From an uncultured Eubacteriales bacterium (lineage in GTDB: Bacteria > Bacillota > Clostridia > Oscillospirales > Oscillospiraceae): a stretch of 64,000 nt of DNA. Below the pieces are notes generated by a model that saw only the letters and a list, made by a program, of their open reading frames with translations, was not told where the DNA came from and did no database searches. The DNA is taken from NCBI GenBank assembly GCA_900079765.1, contig LT599017.1, positions 3,362,996 to 3,426,995 on the forward strand. The letters are read 5' to 3'. The translations under genes and the position numbers were made by a program. Shown piece by piece: positions 16,711 to 25,434 of the stretch (the first letter of the stretch is position 1; each line of letters opens with the position of its first letter).

Positions 16711-17922
16711 TTAATTTATCTTTTCCATGGAGCTGGCGTACCGCTCCTTATAGCGCCACTGGTCGCGGATGATGCGCAGTTTGTGGACGAGTGCCCGGTC
16801 GGCGCTGTAAAAGAGGGGGTTGACCCACTCCCCCGCGTCGATGAGCGCTTTCATGTCGGCGTGGTACTTGCTGGAGATGTAGTTATAGGCCACTTTCTGG
16901 GGGATGACCCGCCAGAGATGCCGGTTCTTGGTCACTAAAAGCTCAGCGGGCTTGTGTTCGATGCGGTCCTCCACCAGGTACTTGGCCAAATTGTGGCCTG
17001 CGCCGGTGACATAGTAATTGCTCCTCCCCTGGCGGCAGTTGATCTCAAAGACCTTAAATTTTCCATCTCGTTGATCGTACTTTACATCAAAATTGGAAAA
17101 CCCTGTGAAGCTAATATCCTCCAGAAAGTCCCGGAGCTTGGCGCACAGCTCCGGCTCGTCCTCGGTGATGATGACGGCGTGGTTACCGATGCCGTGGCGG
17201 GTGTGCTCCTCCAGCAGGACGTGGCCCACGCACATGAGACGCACCTTCCCATCCACCCCGGAGTAGTTGGTGACCACCCGCATAAAGGAGTCGTCCCCGG
17301 GGATAAAGTCCTGAATGATCATGGAGTCCTCATATCCGTGGTTATACACGTCGTCCAAAACGGAATCAACCTCTGCACGGGTCTGCACCACGTAGGCCTT
17401 CTTCTGGGTGTCAAATGGGTGGTCCCAGTAGGTTGCGCTCTCGGCGGGCTTTACCACGAAGGGTCCGGAGAAGGGCAGCTCGAAATCGTGCCCCAGCCCA
17501 CGGTGGTAGACGAAGGTGGCCGGGTGGTCGATGCCGTACTGGTCGCACAATGCGTAAAACCGCTCCTTGTGGATGAGACTCTCCATCACCTCCAGGCTGA
17601 TGTAGGGGGCGACGACATTGGCGGGAAATTTGGGAAGGTTTTCGGCGATGGCGGTGAGGTAGTTGTCCCCGCAGCCCAGGAGGAGGATTTTCTTGTTTGG
17701 GAACTCCTCCGCCACAGCGGTGGCGTTGCGGAGAACTACCTCTGGACGGTCATTGTGCTCGCTCACCCGGTAGTCGATGATATCGCTCCCGTAGCAGGGG
17801 CCGGAGGGGTACATGCCGTACGCCACCGTCTTCACACCATAGGCCTCGTGAAAGGCGCGGGCCATGCTGTACACGTTGATATCGGCCCCCAGGAGGAGGG
17901 GGACAAAGGGCAGGTTGGTCAT
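16711..17922 (-). CDS. ATP-grasp ligase, D-aspartate ligase (Asl)-like
   Basis: A 403-residue ATP-grasp carboxylate-amine ligase. From memory of the family it closely resembles Enterococcus faecium Asl, which adds D-aspartate to the epsilon-amine of L-lysine in peptidoglycan precursors: both open with a LLG(A/S)D-NVY-MAR-FHEAYG block, share QDFIPGDDS-MRV (here about residues 204-216) and FTGF-NFD-KYD-RDG...FEIN-RQGRS, the ATP/Mg site. It shares an operon with an Asp/Glu racemase and a MurE with a lysine-like motif, exactly the partners such an enzyme needs. Alternative: another ATP-grasp peptide ligase using a different D-amino acid. Confidence 0.8.
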   Translation of the reverse strand: MTNLPFVPLLLGADINVYSMARAFHEAYGVKTVAYGMYPSGPCYGSDIIDYRVSEHNDRPEVVLRNATAVAEEFPNKKILLLGCGDNYLTAIAENLPKFPANVVAPYISLEVMESLIHKERFYALCDQYGIDHPATFVYHRGLGHDFELPFSGPFVVKPAESATYWDHPFDTQKKAYVVQTRAEVDSVLDDVYNHGYEDSMIIQDFIPGDDSFMRVVTNYSGVDGKVRLMCVGHVLLEEHTRHGIGNHAVIITEDEPELCAKLRDFLEDISFTGFSNFDVKYDQRDGKFKVFEINCRQGRSNYYVTGAGHNLAKYLVEDRIEHKPAELLVTKNRHLWRVIPQKVAYNYISSKYHADMKALIDAGEWVNPLFYSADRALVHKLRIIRDQWRYKERYASSMEKIN

Positions 17923-17937
17923 TTGTGAGGACTTCCT

Positions 17938-18150
17938 TTACACTTGAAATGAGGGCTCCGCCCCGACACGCATCTCATACCAGGCCTTGCACCCGCCGGG
18001 GCCGCTCATGGGCTCCAGCCGGGCGAAGGGCCAGGCGGCGCGGATATAGTCGGCCTCCTCCTCGGTGAGCCGGAGCTCCCGGCTCAGGGTCTCGCCGCCG
18101 TGAAAAGCGTCTGAGAGGGCGCGTTCAAACTCTATATCTATTGTAACCAT
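17938..18150 (-). CDS. Small acidic protein of unknown function
   Basis: A 70-residue protein not recognised as any family. It starts with alternating acidic and hydrophobic residues, is predicted mostly helical, and contains WPFARLEPMSGPGGCKAWYEM near the middle. The ATG at 18150 has GGAGAG eight bases upstream and overlaps the end of relA by a few bases of spacing only; the longer in-frame start lacks a ribosome binding site. Lying between relA and the D-aspartate ligase-like gene in one operon, it is probably expressed, but its job is unknown. Confidence 0.6.
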   Translation of the reverse strand: MVTIDIEFERALSDAFHGGETLSRELRLTEEEADYIRAAWPFARLEPMSGPGGCKAWYEMRVGAEPSFQV

Positions 18151-18163
18151 GTTCCATTCTCTC

Positions 18164-20401
18164 CTATCCAGTGGCACGCTTGACCTGATACACGCCGGAG
18201 ATCTGGGAAAGCTTATTGATCACGCCGGACAGCTCCGATTTGTCCTTCACCTGAAGGGAGATGGACATGGCGGCGTACCCGTCTGGCATGCTGCGGGCAG
18301 AGAAGGAGTCTACCTTCACCTTGACGGTGGACAGGGCCATGGTCACGTCCATAGCAAGGCCATCCCGGTCCTTTGCGGAGAGCTCCAGCGCTGTCCGATA
18401 GCAGCAGGAGGTATCCTCCGCCCCCACCCAAGCCACGTTGACCCAACGGCCCGGCTCATCGGCGGCCTGACGCTCGGGGCTTGCGTTGGGGCAGTCGGTT
18501 CGGTGGACCGACACGCCGAACCCCCGGGTGATGAACCCAATGATGTCGTCCCCCGGCACGGGGGTACAGCACTTGGCGAATTTGACGAGGCAGTTATCGA
18601 TACCCTCCACGATGATGCCCGAGTCAGACTTCGCGGCGGCTTTGGGGGGGACGGGGGCGGAGGCCGCGGAGCTGGCGGGGAATACCACGCCCCCGGCGGC
18701 CAGGCGCTCGGCAGCGGCCCGCTCCTCCCTGATTCGGCCCAGCCGGGTCAGCTCCTCCTTGATGCGGTTGACCGACTTTTGGGCCGTCAGGCCGCCGTAC
18801 CCGATAGCGGCATACAGGTCGTCCAGAGAGGAGAGACGAACCTTGCGCAGGATGGCGGGCAGGGCGTCCTCAGCGGTGATGGCAGCAATGGTGAGGCCCT
18901 GGCGCTTAAGCTCGGACTCGAACATGGCCCGGCCGGTGGCTATGTTCTCCTCCCGCCGCTCTTTTTTGAACCACTGGCGGATCTTGTTGCGGGCTTCGTT
19001 AGACTTACAGATCTTCATCCAGTCCCGGCTGGGACCGTGGGCAGACTTGGAGGTGATGACCTCCACGATGTCTCCGTTTTTGAGCGCGGTGTCAAAGGTG
19101 ACAATACGCCCGTTCACCTTTGCCCCCGTCATGTGGTTGCCCACGGCGGAGTGGATGGTGTAGGCAAAGTCGATGGGGGTGGCCCCGAAGGGGAGGTTGA
19201 TGACGTCGCCCCTGGGGGTGAAGACAAAGACCTCGTCGGCAAACATATCCACCTTCATGGTGCGGACGAATTCCTCCGCGTCCGCGTCCTGCTGGCTCTC
19301 CAGCAGCTTGCGCACCCACTCGAAGTTCTCCTCCGTGCCCAGTTTGGCGTTCGCCATGCCCTGCTTATACTTCCAGTGGGCGGCGATGCCGTACTCGGCG
19401 GTGTGGTGCATCTCCCAGGTGCGGATCTGCACCTCGAACGGGATCCCCTCACGGCCGATGACGGTGGTGTGGAGGGACTGGTACATGTTGGGCTTGGGGG
19501 TGCCGATATAGTCCTTGAACCGGCCCAGCACAGGCTTGAAGAGGTCATGGATGCAGCCGAGCACGTTGTAGCACGCGCCGATGTCGTCCACGATGACCCG
19601 GAAAGCATAGAGGTCGAATATCTCGTCCAGGGTCTTATTTTGAGCGTACATCTTGCGGTAGATGGAGTAGATGTGTTTCACCCTCCCGTAGACGGTACAC
19701 TTGATGCCCTCCTCGTCCAGCCGCTCCTGAATGCGGTCCCGGATGGCTGCGAGGAATTCCTCGTGGGCGGAGCTCCGCTCCGCAAGCTCGTCGGCGATCT
19801 CTTTGTACCCAACCGGATCCAGATACTGGAGGGAGAGGTCCTCCAGCTCCCACTTCATCCGCTGCATACCTAAGCGGTGAGCAATGGGGGCATAGATTTC
19901 CATCGTCTCCAGGGCTTTTTCCTTCTGCTTGCGGGCGCTCTGGTACTCCATGGTACGCATGTTGTGCAGCCGGTCGCAGATCTTAATGAGGATAACCCGG
20001 ATGTCCTTGGCCATGGCCATGAGCATCTTCCGGAGATTCTCCATCTGCTCCTCTTCCTTGGAGGTGTACTGCACCCGTGTCAGCTTGGTGACACCCTCCA
20101 CCAGATCGGCCACCGTGGGGCCAAAGAGCTTGGCGATGTCCTCATGGGTGGCCCCGGTGTCCTCGATGGTATCGTGGAGCATGGCGGCGATGATGCTGTC
20201 GGTGTCCAGCTCCAGGTCGGCCACGATCTCGGCCACCGCCAGGGGGTGGGTGATGTAGGGGGAGCCGTCCTTGCGCAGTTGGGCGTTGTGGGCGTTGTCC
20301 GCATAAGTGAACGCGGCAAAGAGCCGCTGGGTGTCCAGCGACGAGTTATAGGCTTTTATCTTGTCCTCAAGCGCCTGATAGCGCTCCAAAATGGGGTCCA
20401 T
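18164..20401 (-). CDS. relA: Bifunctional (p)ppGpp synthetase/hydrolase RelA/SpoT
   Basis: A 745-residue Rel protein that makes and degrades the stringent-response alarmone (p)ppGpp on the ribosome. Domains in order: HD hydrolase with His76-Asp77 in MLHDTIED; synthetase with RFKDYIGTPKPNMYQSLHT, where RFKD is the RxKD form of bifunctional Gram-positive enzymes; TGS (about 385-445, VFTPRGDVINLP); zinc-finger/helical region with Cys-Cys; C-terminal ACT (about 665-745). The ATG at 20401 follows GGAGGTGA; the longer ORF was rejected. It lies between recJ and the D-aspartate ligase-like gene, so alarmone and wall-precursor genes may be co-expressed. Confidence 0.95.
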   Translation of the reverse strand: MDPILERYQALEDKIKAYNSSLDTQRLFAAFTYADNAHNAQLRKDGSPYITHPLAVAEIVADLELDTDSIIAAMLHDTIEDTGATHEDIAKLFGPTVADLVEGVTKLTRVQYTSKEEEQMENLRKMLMAMAKDIRVILIKICDRLHNMRTMEYQSARKQKEKALETMEIYAPIAHRLGMQRMKWELEDLSLQYLDPVGYKEIADELAERSSAHEEFLAAIRDRIQERLDEEGIKCTVYGRVKHIYSIYRKMYAQNKTLDEIFDLYAFRVIVDDIGACYNVLGCIHDLFKPVLGRFKDYIGTPKPNMYQSLHTTVIGREGIPFEVQIRTWEMHHTAEYGIAAHWKYKQGMANAKLGTEENFEWVRKLLESQQDADAEEFVRTMKVDMFADEVFVFTPRGDVINLPFGATPIDFAYTIHSAVGNHMTGAKVNGRIVTFDTALKNGDIVEVITSKSAHGPSRDWMKICKSNEARNKIRQWFKKERREENIATGRAMFESELKRQGLTIAAITAEDALPAILRKVRLSSLDDLYAAIGYGGLTAQKSVNRIKEELTRLGRIREERAAAERLAAGGVVFPASSAASAPVPPKAAAKSDSGIIVEGIDNCLVKFAKCCTPVPGDDIIGFITRGFGVSVHRTDCPNASPERQAADEPGRWVNVAWVGAEDTSCCYRTALELSAKDRDGLAMDVTMALSTVKVKVDSFSARSMPDGYAAMSISLQVKDKSELSGVINKLSQISGVYQVKRATG

Positions 20402-20460
20402 AGGGTCACCTCCGTGGAGATCGGCGGCTGCGGCGGGTCGCACGCAGCCGTGCCCCGCGG

Positions 20461-22563
20461 TCAATCACCGACTATTTTGCGCAAGTTGCGCAGGATGTAT
20501 GATTCTTCAAGATCCACCTTGCCCTCCACCGTGTTCATCTCGATACGCAGGCGGTCGGTGGTGCGCTCCACCTGGACAAGGCCTCTCTCGTGGAAAACCT
20601 CCAGGCAGATCATGGTGCGGGGGAAAGTCTCCCGTAGGCCGGTGGCGTGAGCCACATTTTTGGCGAGACGCAGCGTGGTCTCCTCCACCCTTCGTCCGGT
20701 TGATCGGGACTTCAAGTAGCGCCACAGTCCGGCGAATTCGTCCCGGCTGGGCGTGAGGGACGCGGCCTCGGCGGCGGTGAGATACTCCCCCCGGCGGTAT
20801 TTCTCCCACAAAGCCCGCTCGGCCTGGGCCCTGGTCTGGGCCGGGCGCAGGTCGGCGAGCTGGAGCTGGACCGAACGGCGGCCCCGGTACTCATTAATCT
20901 GAGGGTGGAACGCCAGGTCTACCCGGTCTCCCACAGCAAGGCCGCAATCGGCGGCGGTGGAGGAGAAGAAGATGGCGTCCAGAGGCCTGCCACGGAACGT
21001 GACCCTCAATTTTAGGTGCCGCCCGCCGCCCACTTCGCTCAGGGCAATGATGGTGCACCCCGCAAGGGAGAAGACGGGACGCTGGTTGCCGCTGCCGTAA
21101 GGCTCCAGCACGTCCAGCGCCGAAATTTCCTCCAGGGATAGGAGGGTCGGGTCGTCCAGCGCCGCGTCCACCTCCAGGGTGGGGATCATCTCGGCCCCGC
21201 CTGTGGCGGCAGCGACAATGTCGTTCATACGGGTGCGGAAGGCGGAGATGTTCTCCTCCAGGATGGTAAAGCCCGCCGCCAGCTCGTGGCCGCCGAAACC
21301 CTCCAGCAGATCCTCGCACGCCTCCAGCGCTGCGAAGAGGTTGAAGCCGCCGTAGCTGCGGCAGGAGCCCTTCCCCCTCCCGTCCTGGAGGCAGATCATA
21401 AAGGCGGGGCAGGAGAATTTCTCCGACAGGCGCGAGGCCACGATGCCCGTCACCCCCTGGTGCCAGCCGCTGCTTGCCAAGACCAGTGCGAACCGCTCCT
21501 CCCCCGGCGCGCCGGCGGCCATGAGGAGACAGGTCTCGAAGATGCCCAGCTCAATATTCTGCCGCTCCCGGTTGAGGGCGCACAGCTCACGGGCCAGCTC
21601 CTCGCCCCGGACGGCATCCGGCGTGAGGAGGAGCTCTGCGGCCAAGGCGGCGCACCCCATGCGGCCCGAGGCGTTGATGCGGGGTGCCAGTGTGTACCCG
21701 ATGGCGGAGGAGACCAGGGGCTTGCCGCCCAGGCCCGCCTCCTCCAGCAACGCCTTGAGCCCGGGGCGGCGGGTCTCTCCCAGTACGTCCAGCCCCAGGC
21801 GGACAATGGCCCGATTCTCCCCGGCCAGGAGCATCACGTCGGCCACGGTGCCGATGGCGGCGAGGTCCGCATACCGGGCCAGCAGGGCCAAGCGGATCTC
21901 CTCCATGTCACGCTCTGCACCCTTTGGCGTTTCGTATCCGCCCAACGCCAGCACCAGCTTGAGTGCCACGCCCACCCCGGCGAGATTTTTAAAAGGGTAG
22001 GGACACCCCGGGCGGTGGGGATCTACCACAGCTACCGCATCGGGAAGCTCCGCCTTGCATTCATGATGGTCGGTGATGATGAGCTCCATACCGGTCTCCC
22101 GTGCATAGCGGGCCTCATCCACTGCGGTGATGCCGCAATCCACCGTCATCACCAGCCTTACCCCCTGGGTACGCAGCGCATCCAGCGCACCTCGGCTCAC
22201 TCCGTACCCCTCCTCCATTCGGTCGGGGATGTACATGGTCACGTCCCCGCCCCGGGAACGGAGATAGTCGGTCAAGAGGCAGGTGGCGCTGATGCCGTCC
22301 ACGTCGTAGTCTCCGTAGACCGCCATAGGCTCCCCCGCCGCCAGTGCGGCGGTAATGCGAGCCGCGGCTTTGTCCATGTCCAACAGGAGAAAGGGGTCGT
22401 GGAGTAAAGAGAGGTCGGCGGACAAAAAGGCCCACGCCGCCTCCGGCGTGTCTACGCCGCGGGCGCAGAGCGCCCGGGCCGCCAGCACGGGGATGCCCGC
22501 CGCTTCCAGAGCTGCCCGCCCCGTCTCGTTCTGGGGGCGGAGATTCCACTGCCGGTATTTCAT
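20461..22563 (-). CDS. recJ: Single-stranded-DNA exonuclease RecJ
   Basis: A 700-residue DHH-family 5'-3' ssDNA exonuclease used in recombination and mismatch/base-excision repair. The DHH phosphoesterase core has DYDVDG (about residues 84-89), DCG and DHHE; DHHA1 and an OB-fold domain follow. A C-terminal extension of about 130 residues beyond the core is present, as in several Firmicutes RecJ proteins. The ATG at 22563 has GGAGGGGAGTGGAG before it and is the first start after the promoter at 22601-22629. It heads the operon that continues into relA (59-base gap). Confidence 0.93.
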   Translation of the reverse strand: MKYRQWNLRPQNETGRAALEAAGIPVLAARALCARGVDTPEAAWAFLSADLSLLHDPFLLLDMDKAAARITAALAAGEPMAVYGDYDVDGISATCLLTDYLRSRGGDVTMYIPDRMEEGYGVSRGALDALRTQGVRLVMTVDCGITAVDEARYARETGMELIITDHHECKAELPDAVAVVDPHRPGCPYPFKNLAGVGVALKLVLALGGYETPKGAERDMEEIRLALLARYADLAAIGTVADVMLLAGENRAIVRLGLDVLGETRRPGLKALLEEAGLGGKPLVSSAIGYTLAPRINASGRMGCAALAAELLLTPDAVRGEELARELCALNRERQNIELGIFETCLLMAAGAPGEERFALVLASSGWHQGVTGIVASRLSEKFSCPAFMICLQDGRGKGSCRSYGGFNLFAALEACEDLLEGFGGHELAAGFTILEENISAFRTRMNDIVAAATGGAEMIPTLEVDAALDDPTLLSLEEISALDVLEPYGSGNQRPVFSLAGCTIIALSEVGGGRHLKLRVTFRGRPLDAIFFSSTAADCGLAVGDRVDLAFHPQINEYRGRRSVQLQLADLRPAQTRAQAERALWEKYRRGEYLTAAEAASLTPSRDEFAGLWRYLKSRSTGRRVEETTLRLAKNVAHATGLRETFPRTMICLEVFHERGLVQVERTTDRLRIEMNTVEGKVDLEESYILRNLRKIVGD

Positions 22564-22600
22564 CTCCACTCCCCTCCGTTTCGTCACAAAATTACTCTTT

Positions 22601-22629
22601 ATTATATCAAATCCGCCTGGGAGATACAA
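22601..22629 (-). promoter_or_regulatory. Sigma-A type promoter of the recJ-relA operon
   Basis: Read on the minus strand: TTGTAT (22629-22624), a 17-base spacer and perfect TATAAT (22606-22601), 38 bases before the recJ start. Confidence 0.75.
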
Positions 22630-22657
22630 GGTCAAGGTAAGGGGATGACAAAATAAC

Positions 22658-23077
22658 TTATCGGCCCGCATCGTATGAGGGGAGAGAGTCGCGGTCCCCT
22701 GCTTTCGTCCTGTCCAACGCCTTTGCAAGCAGCGGCGACGCAAGGTAGAGTGCCTTGATTAGATCGCTTAACATTGTATGCTGCCAGGTGCCCTGCGCCA
22801 ATTTTCCTCGCGCCTTCTCAGACTTGCTGATCAGGGAAGTAATCGGCGCAAGCGCCTTTTCCAGGTCTTCTCTGGTGTACTGCTCCACCCCGCCGTCCTC
22901 CGCCAGCTCCTCTGACATCAAAGACGCGGCAATTTGAAGGGCTTTGATCCGATTCTTTTGCAACGTGTGCTGAGCGGTGCCCTGCGCAAACTTTTCCTGC
23001 GCCTTCTCACTCCTCCCAATCGCGGAATCGATGACCCTGAGCGCCTCCTCTATCTCTCTTTTCGTGCAGTGCTCCAT
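22658..23077 (-). CDS. Unknown protein with an internal duplication
   Basis: A 139-residue soluble helical protein with two copies of one module. Repeat 1 (about residues 4-55) has IDSAIGRSEKAQEKFAQGT followed by QHTLQKNRIKAL; repeat 2 (about 68-120) has ITSLISKSEKARGKLAQGT followed by QHTMLSDLIKAL. The shared pattern is SEKA-(G/E)K-AQGT-QHT, then a hydrophobic helix. No known family is recognised. The ATG follows GGAGGGG with good spacing. It sits alone between recJ and the alanine-racemase-like gene. Duplication of a four-helix unit suggests a pseudo-dimeric small helical bundle, an inference only. Confidence 0.75.
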   Translation of the reverse strand: MEHCTKREIEEALRVIDSAIGRSEKAQEKFAQGTAQHTLQKNRIKALQIAASLMSEELAEDGGVEQYTREDLEKALAPITSLISKSEKARGKLAQGTWQHTMLSDLIKALYLASPLLAKALDRTKAGDRDSLPSYDAGR

Positions 23078-23201
23078 ATTTTTACCCCTCCAATTTCACT
23101 TAGTTTATCATATCAGCAGCGTTTCAACAACGGCGCGGCAAACCTGGCGAAATGCAAGCCCGACAGCACCAATCGAGGAAGAGAGATGCCTTTCTCCGCC
23201 G

Positions 23202-23230
23202 TTGACGCATTCCCTTATAAGAGGTATAAT
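23202..23230 (+). promoter_or_regulatory. Near-consensus promoter of the alanine-racemase-like operon
   Basis: TTGACG (23202-23207), a 17-base spacer and TATAAT (23225-23230): one mismatch in twelve from the sigma-A consensus. Forty-six bases later comes the start codon of the racemase-like gene. Confidence 0.85.
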
Positions 23231-23276
23231 TAGACGATTAGACATAGAAAAACCTACGCGGGAGGTGCCGTTTAGC

Positions 23277-24344
23277 ATGAAAACCCTCGTAATTGAAAAA
23301 CAGGCTGTGAAACAAAACCTGGCGGTCATCCGGGAAAAGGCGGGGAGCGCGGCTATCTACGGTGTGCTCACCGGGGATGCGTACGGCGCGGGACTGGCGG
23401 AGATGGCCCGCCTCCTGCGGGACGAAGGGATAAGCCGATTCGCTGTCGCCGAGTACGCCGATGCGGAGGCCCTTCGGAAGGCTGGTTTTGTGGAGGAGGA
23501 GATCCTCATGCTCCGCGCCACCGCCGACCGGGCCGAGCTTGAAAAGCTGGCCGACCTGAGCGTGGTGTGCACCATCTCCTCGGTGGAGACCGGTATGGTG
23601 CTCAACGGCGTGGCGGAGAGCCGCTCCACTGTGGTGGAGGCCCAGCTCCAGGTAGACACCGGCATGGGGTTCGGCGGTTTCCTCTGCGATGAGCCGGACA
23701 AGGTCCTCTCGGTGTGCAAGAACCTGCCCAACGTGGCGATCACAGGGGTATACACCCAAATCCACTCGAACAAGGTAGACGGGAAGGACGCGGAGTCGGC
23801 GCTGGACGGATTCCGGCGACTGCTGGCGGTCCTCCACGCCGGCGGGATAGAGACCGGCACGGTCCACGCCGCCGGGTCTTTTGCCTTGCTGCACTATGAC
23901 TTTGCCCGGCTGGACGCGGTGCGGGCAGGCTCTGCCCTGCTGGGCCGCTGCCGCCGGGTGAAGAAGGACGGCCTGCAGCGCGTGGGGTACGGCGAGGCCG
24001 TGTTGGAGGAGGTCCGCTGGCTTCCCAAGGGGCACACCGTGGGGGGCGCGCGGGCAATCACCCTGCGGAGGCCCACCCGGGTGGCGGTACTCCCCATAGG
24101 GTATCTGAACGGTTTCGGAGCGTCCCGCTCCAGAGAGGCAGGGCTCATCTCCACCCTCCGCCGCTGGTGGCGTGGGCGGCGGGTCACCGTGCGCATCGAC
24201 GGACAGAGGGCCCGGGTTATTGGGCGCATCGGCGCGTTGGAGACACTGGTGGATGTGACTGACCTCAAGTGCGTCGCTGGGGACAAGGCCTATTTCGACA
24301 TTGACCCTATGTATGCCCGCGGGCTCACACGGGAATATCGGTAA
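23277..24344 (+). CDS. Degenerate alanine racemase family protein
   Basis: A 355-residue protein with the two-domain alanine racemase fold: N-terminal barrel (1-225) and C-terminal beta domain (230-355, LPIGYLNGFG, VDVT). Catalysis looks lost. The PLP lysine of VKA-AYGHG is Thr32 in VLTGDAYGAG; the catalytic Tyr of VSYG aligns with Gly in TVGGAR; the RxSMD segment is RIGAL. Binding of PLP as an internal aldimine is therefore not expected. It has its own strong promoter and GGAGGTG ribosome binding site and leads an operon with dtd, so it is expressed and kept. It may be a sensor, a chaperone-like paralogue, or a new lyase; I cannot say which. Confidence 0.8.
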   Translation: MKTLVIEKQAVKQNLAVIREKAGSAAIYGVLTGDAYGAGLAEMARLLRDEGISRFAVAEYADAEALRKAGFVEEEILMLRATADRAELEKLADLSVVCTISSVETGMVLNGVAESRSTVVEAQLQVDTGMGFGGFLCDEPDKVLSVCKNLPNVAITGVYTQIHSNKVDGKDAESALDGFRRLLAVLHAGGIETGTVHAAGSFALLHYDFARLDAVRAGSALLGRCRRVKKDGLQRVGYGEAVLEEVRWLPKGHTVGGARAITLRRPTRVAVLPIGYLNGFGASRSREAGLISTLRRWWRGRRVTVRIDGQRARVIGRIGALETLVDVTDLKCVAGDKAYFDIDPMYARGLTREYR

Positions 24345-24360
24345 CAAGCGGGAGGATACT

Positions 24361-24804
24361 ATGCGCGCGGTAGTCACAAGAGTCAAGAACGCGTCGGTGG
24401 AAATCGGCGGCATGATAAACGGAAAGATCGGCCAGGGCTTTTTGGTTTTGCTGGGGGTAGCCTCCATGGATACAGAGGAGACCGCTTTAAAACTGGCCGA
24501 CAAGGTGTGCGGCCTGCGCATTTTCGAGGACGAGAACGAGAAGATGAACCTGAACCTGGAGACGGTGGGGGGCGCGCTTTTAGTGGTCTCCCAATTCACC
24601 CTCTTTGCCGACACCAAGAGCCGCCGCCCCGGTTTCACCGGTGCTGCCAAGCCCGACCTCGCCATTCCCCTCTACGAGAAATTCATGTCTGCCTGCCGGG
24701 AGCGTGGTTTCCAAGTGGAGCACGGGGAATTTGGCGCGGACATGCAGGTATTTTCACAAAATGACGGCCCGGTGACCATCCTGCTGGACACTGACCATAT
24801 GTAG
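24361..24804 (+). CDS. dtd: D-aminoacyl-tRNA deacylase
   Basis: A 147-residue DTD enzyme that removes D-amino acids (and glycine from tRNA-Ala) wrongly attached to tRNA. The two family motifs are visible: SQFTLFAD (about residues 78-85) and NDGPVTI near the C-terminus, which carries the cross-subunit cis-proline site that enforces chirality. The ATG at 24361 has GCGGGAGGATACT upstream; the upstream in-frame start lies inside the previous gene. It sits 16 bases after the racemase-like gene and 18 before an MBL hydrolase, a usual clostridial arrangement. Confidence 0.95.
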   Translation: MRAVVTRVKNASVEIGGMINGKIGQGFLVLLGVASMDTEETALKLADKVCGLRIFEDENEKMNLNLETVGGALLVVSQFTLFADTKSRRPGFTGAAKPDLAIPLYEKFMSACRERGFQVEHGEFGADMQVFSQNDGPVTILLDTDHM

Positions 24805-24822
24805 AAAAAAGGAGCTCTTTTC

Positions 24823-25422
24823 ATGGACATCAAACAGATCCCCTTGGCCCCTATTGGGGCCAACTGCTATATCTTCACCGACGGTACTGGGCACGCCGCC
24901 ATTGTGGACCCCGGCGGAGAACCGGGTCGGGTGCTGGCTCTGGTGCGGGAGATGGACGTGAAGGTGGACGCCATTTTTCTAACCCACGGCCATTTCGACC
25001 ACACCGGCGGCGCAGCGGAGCTGCGCTCTGCCTTGGCCTGCAAAGTATACCTCCACCCTGGAGACAGGGCCCTGCTGGGCACCCAAGTCATGCCCGACGT
25101 CGGCCCCACGGCGGACTACGTGGACGGCGACCACGTCCAAGTGGGCGCCATCGACGTGGAGGTAATCCACACCCCCGGCCACACCCCGGGCGGGGTGACT
25201 CTGAAGGCGGGGAACGCCCTCTTCACCGGGGACACCCTTTTTAAAGGCTCTATGGGCCGTACCGACCTGCCCGGCGGGAGCTACGAGGTTCTCATGCGCT
25301 CCCTCAGGCGTCTGGGCGAGCTGGAGGGGGACTACAAGGTTCTCTCCGGCCACGAGGGGGTCTCCACTCTGAACGCCGAACGGAAGAGCAACTACTACCT
25401 TCTCGAGGCCATGTCTGACTAA
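24823..25422 (+). CDS. MBL-fold metallo-hydrolase (glyoxalase II-like)
   Basis: A 199-residue metallo-beta-lactamase-fold protein. The metal motif THGHFDHTGG (about 46-55) supplies the HxHxDH ligands, with later His in HTPGHTPGG, Asp in FTGDTLF and a final His in LSGHEG. This compact form is the YcbL/glyoxalase II-like group common downstream of relA-dtd in clostridia; the substrate is probably a thioester, but not determined. AAAAAAGGAG lies ten bases before the ATG. It is the third gene of the operon. Confidence 0.85.
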   Translation: MDIKQIPLAPIGANCYIFTDGTGHAAIVDPGGEPGRVLALVREMDVKVDAIFLTHGHFDHTGGAAELRSALACKVYLHPGDRALLGTQVMPDVGPTADYVDGDHVQVGAIDVEVIHTPGHTPGGVTLKAGNALFTGDTLFKGSMGRTDLPGGSYEVLMRSLRRLGELEGDYKVLSGHEGVSTLNAERKSNYYLLEAMSD

Positions 25423-25434
25423 AGGAAAAACGCT

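Noticed and set aside
22977-23276. Longer start for the racemase-like gene
   Set aside because: It overlaps the duplicated-domain gene and its promoter region; the real promoter TTGACG-17-TATAAT lies within this stretch.
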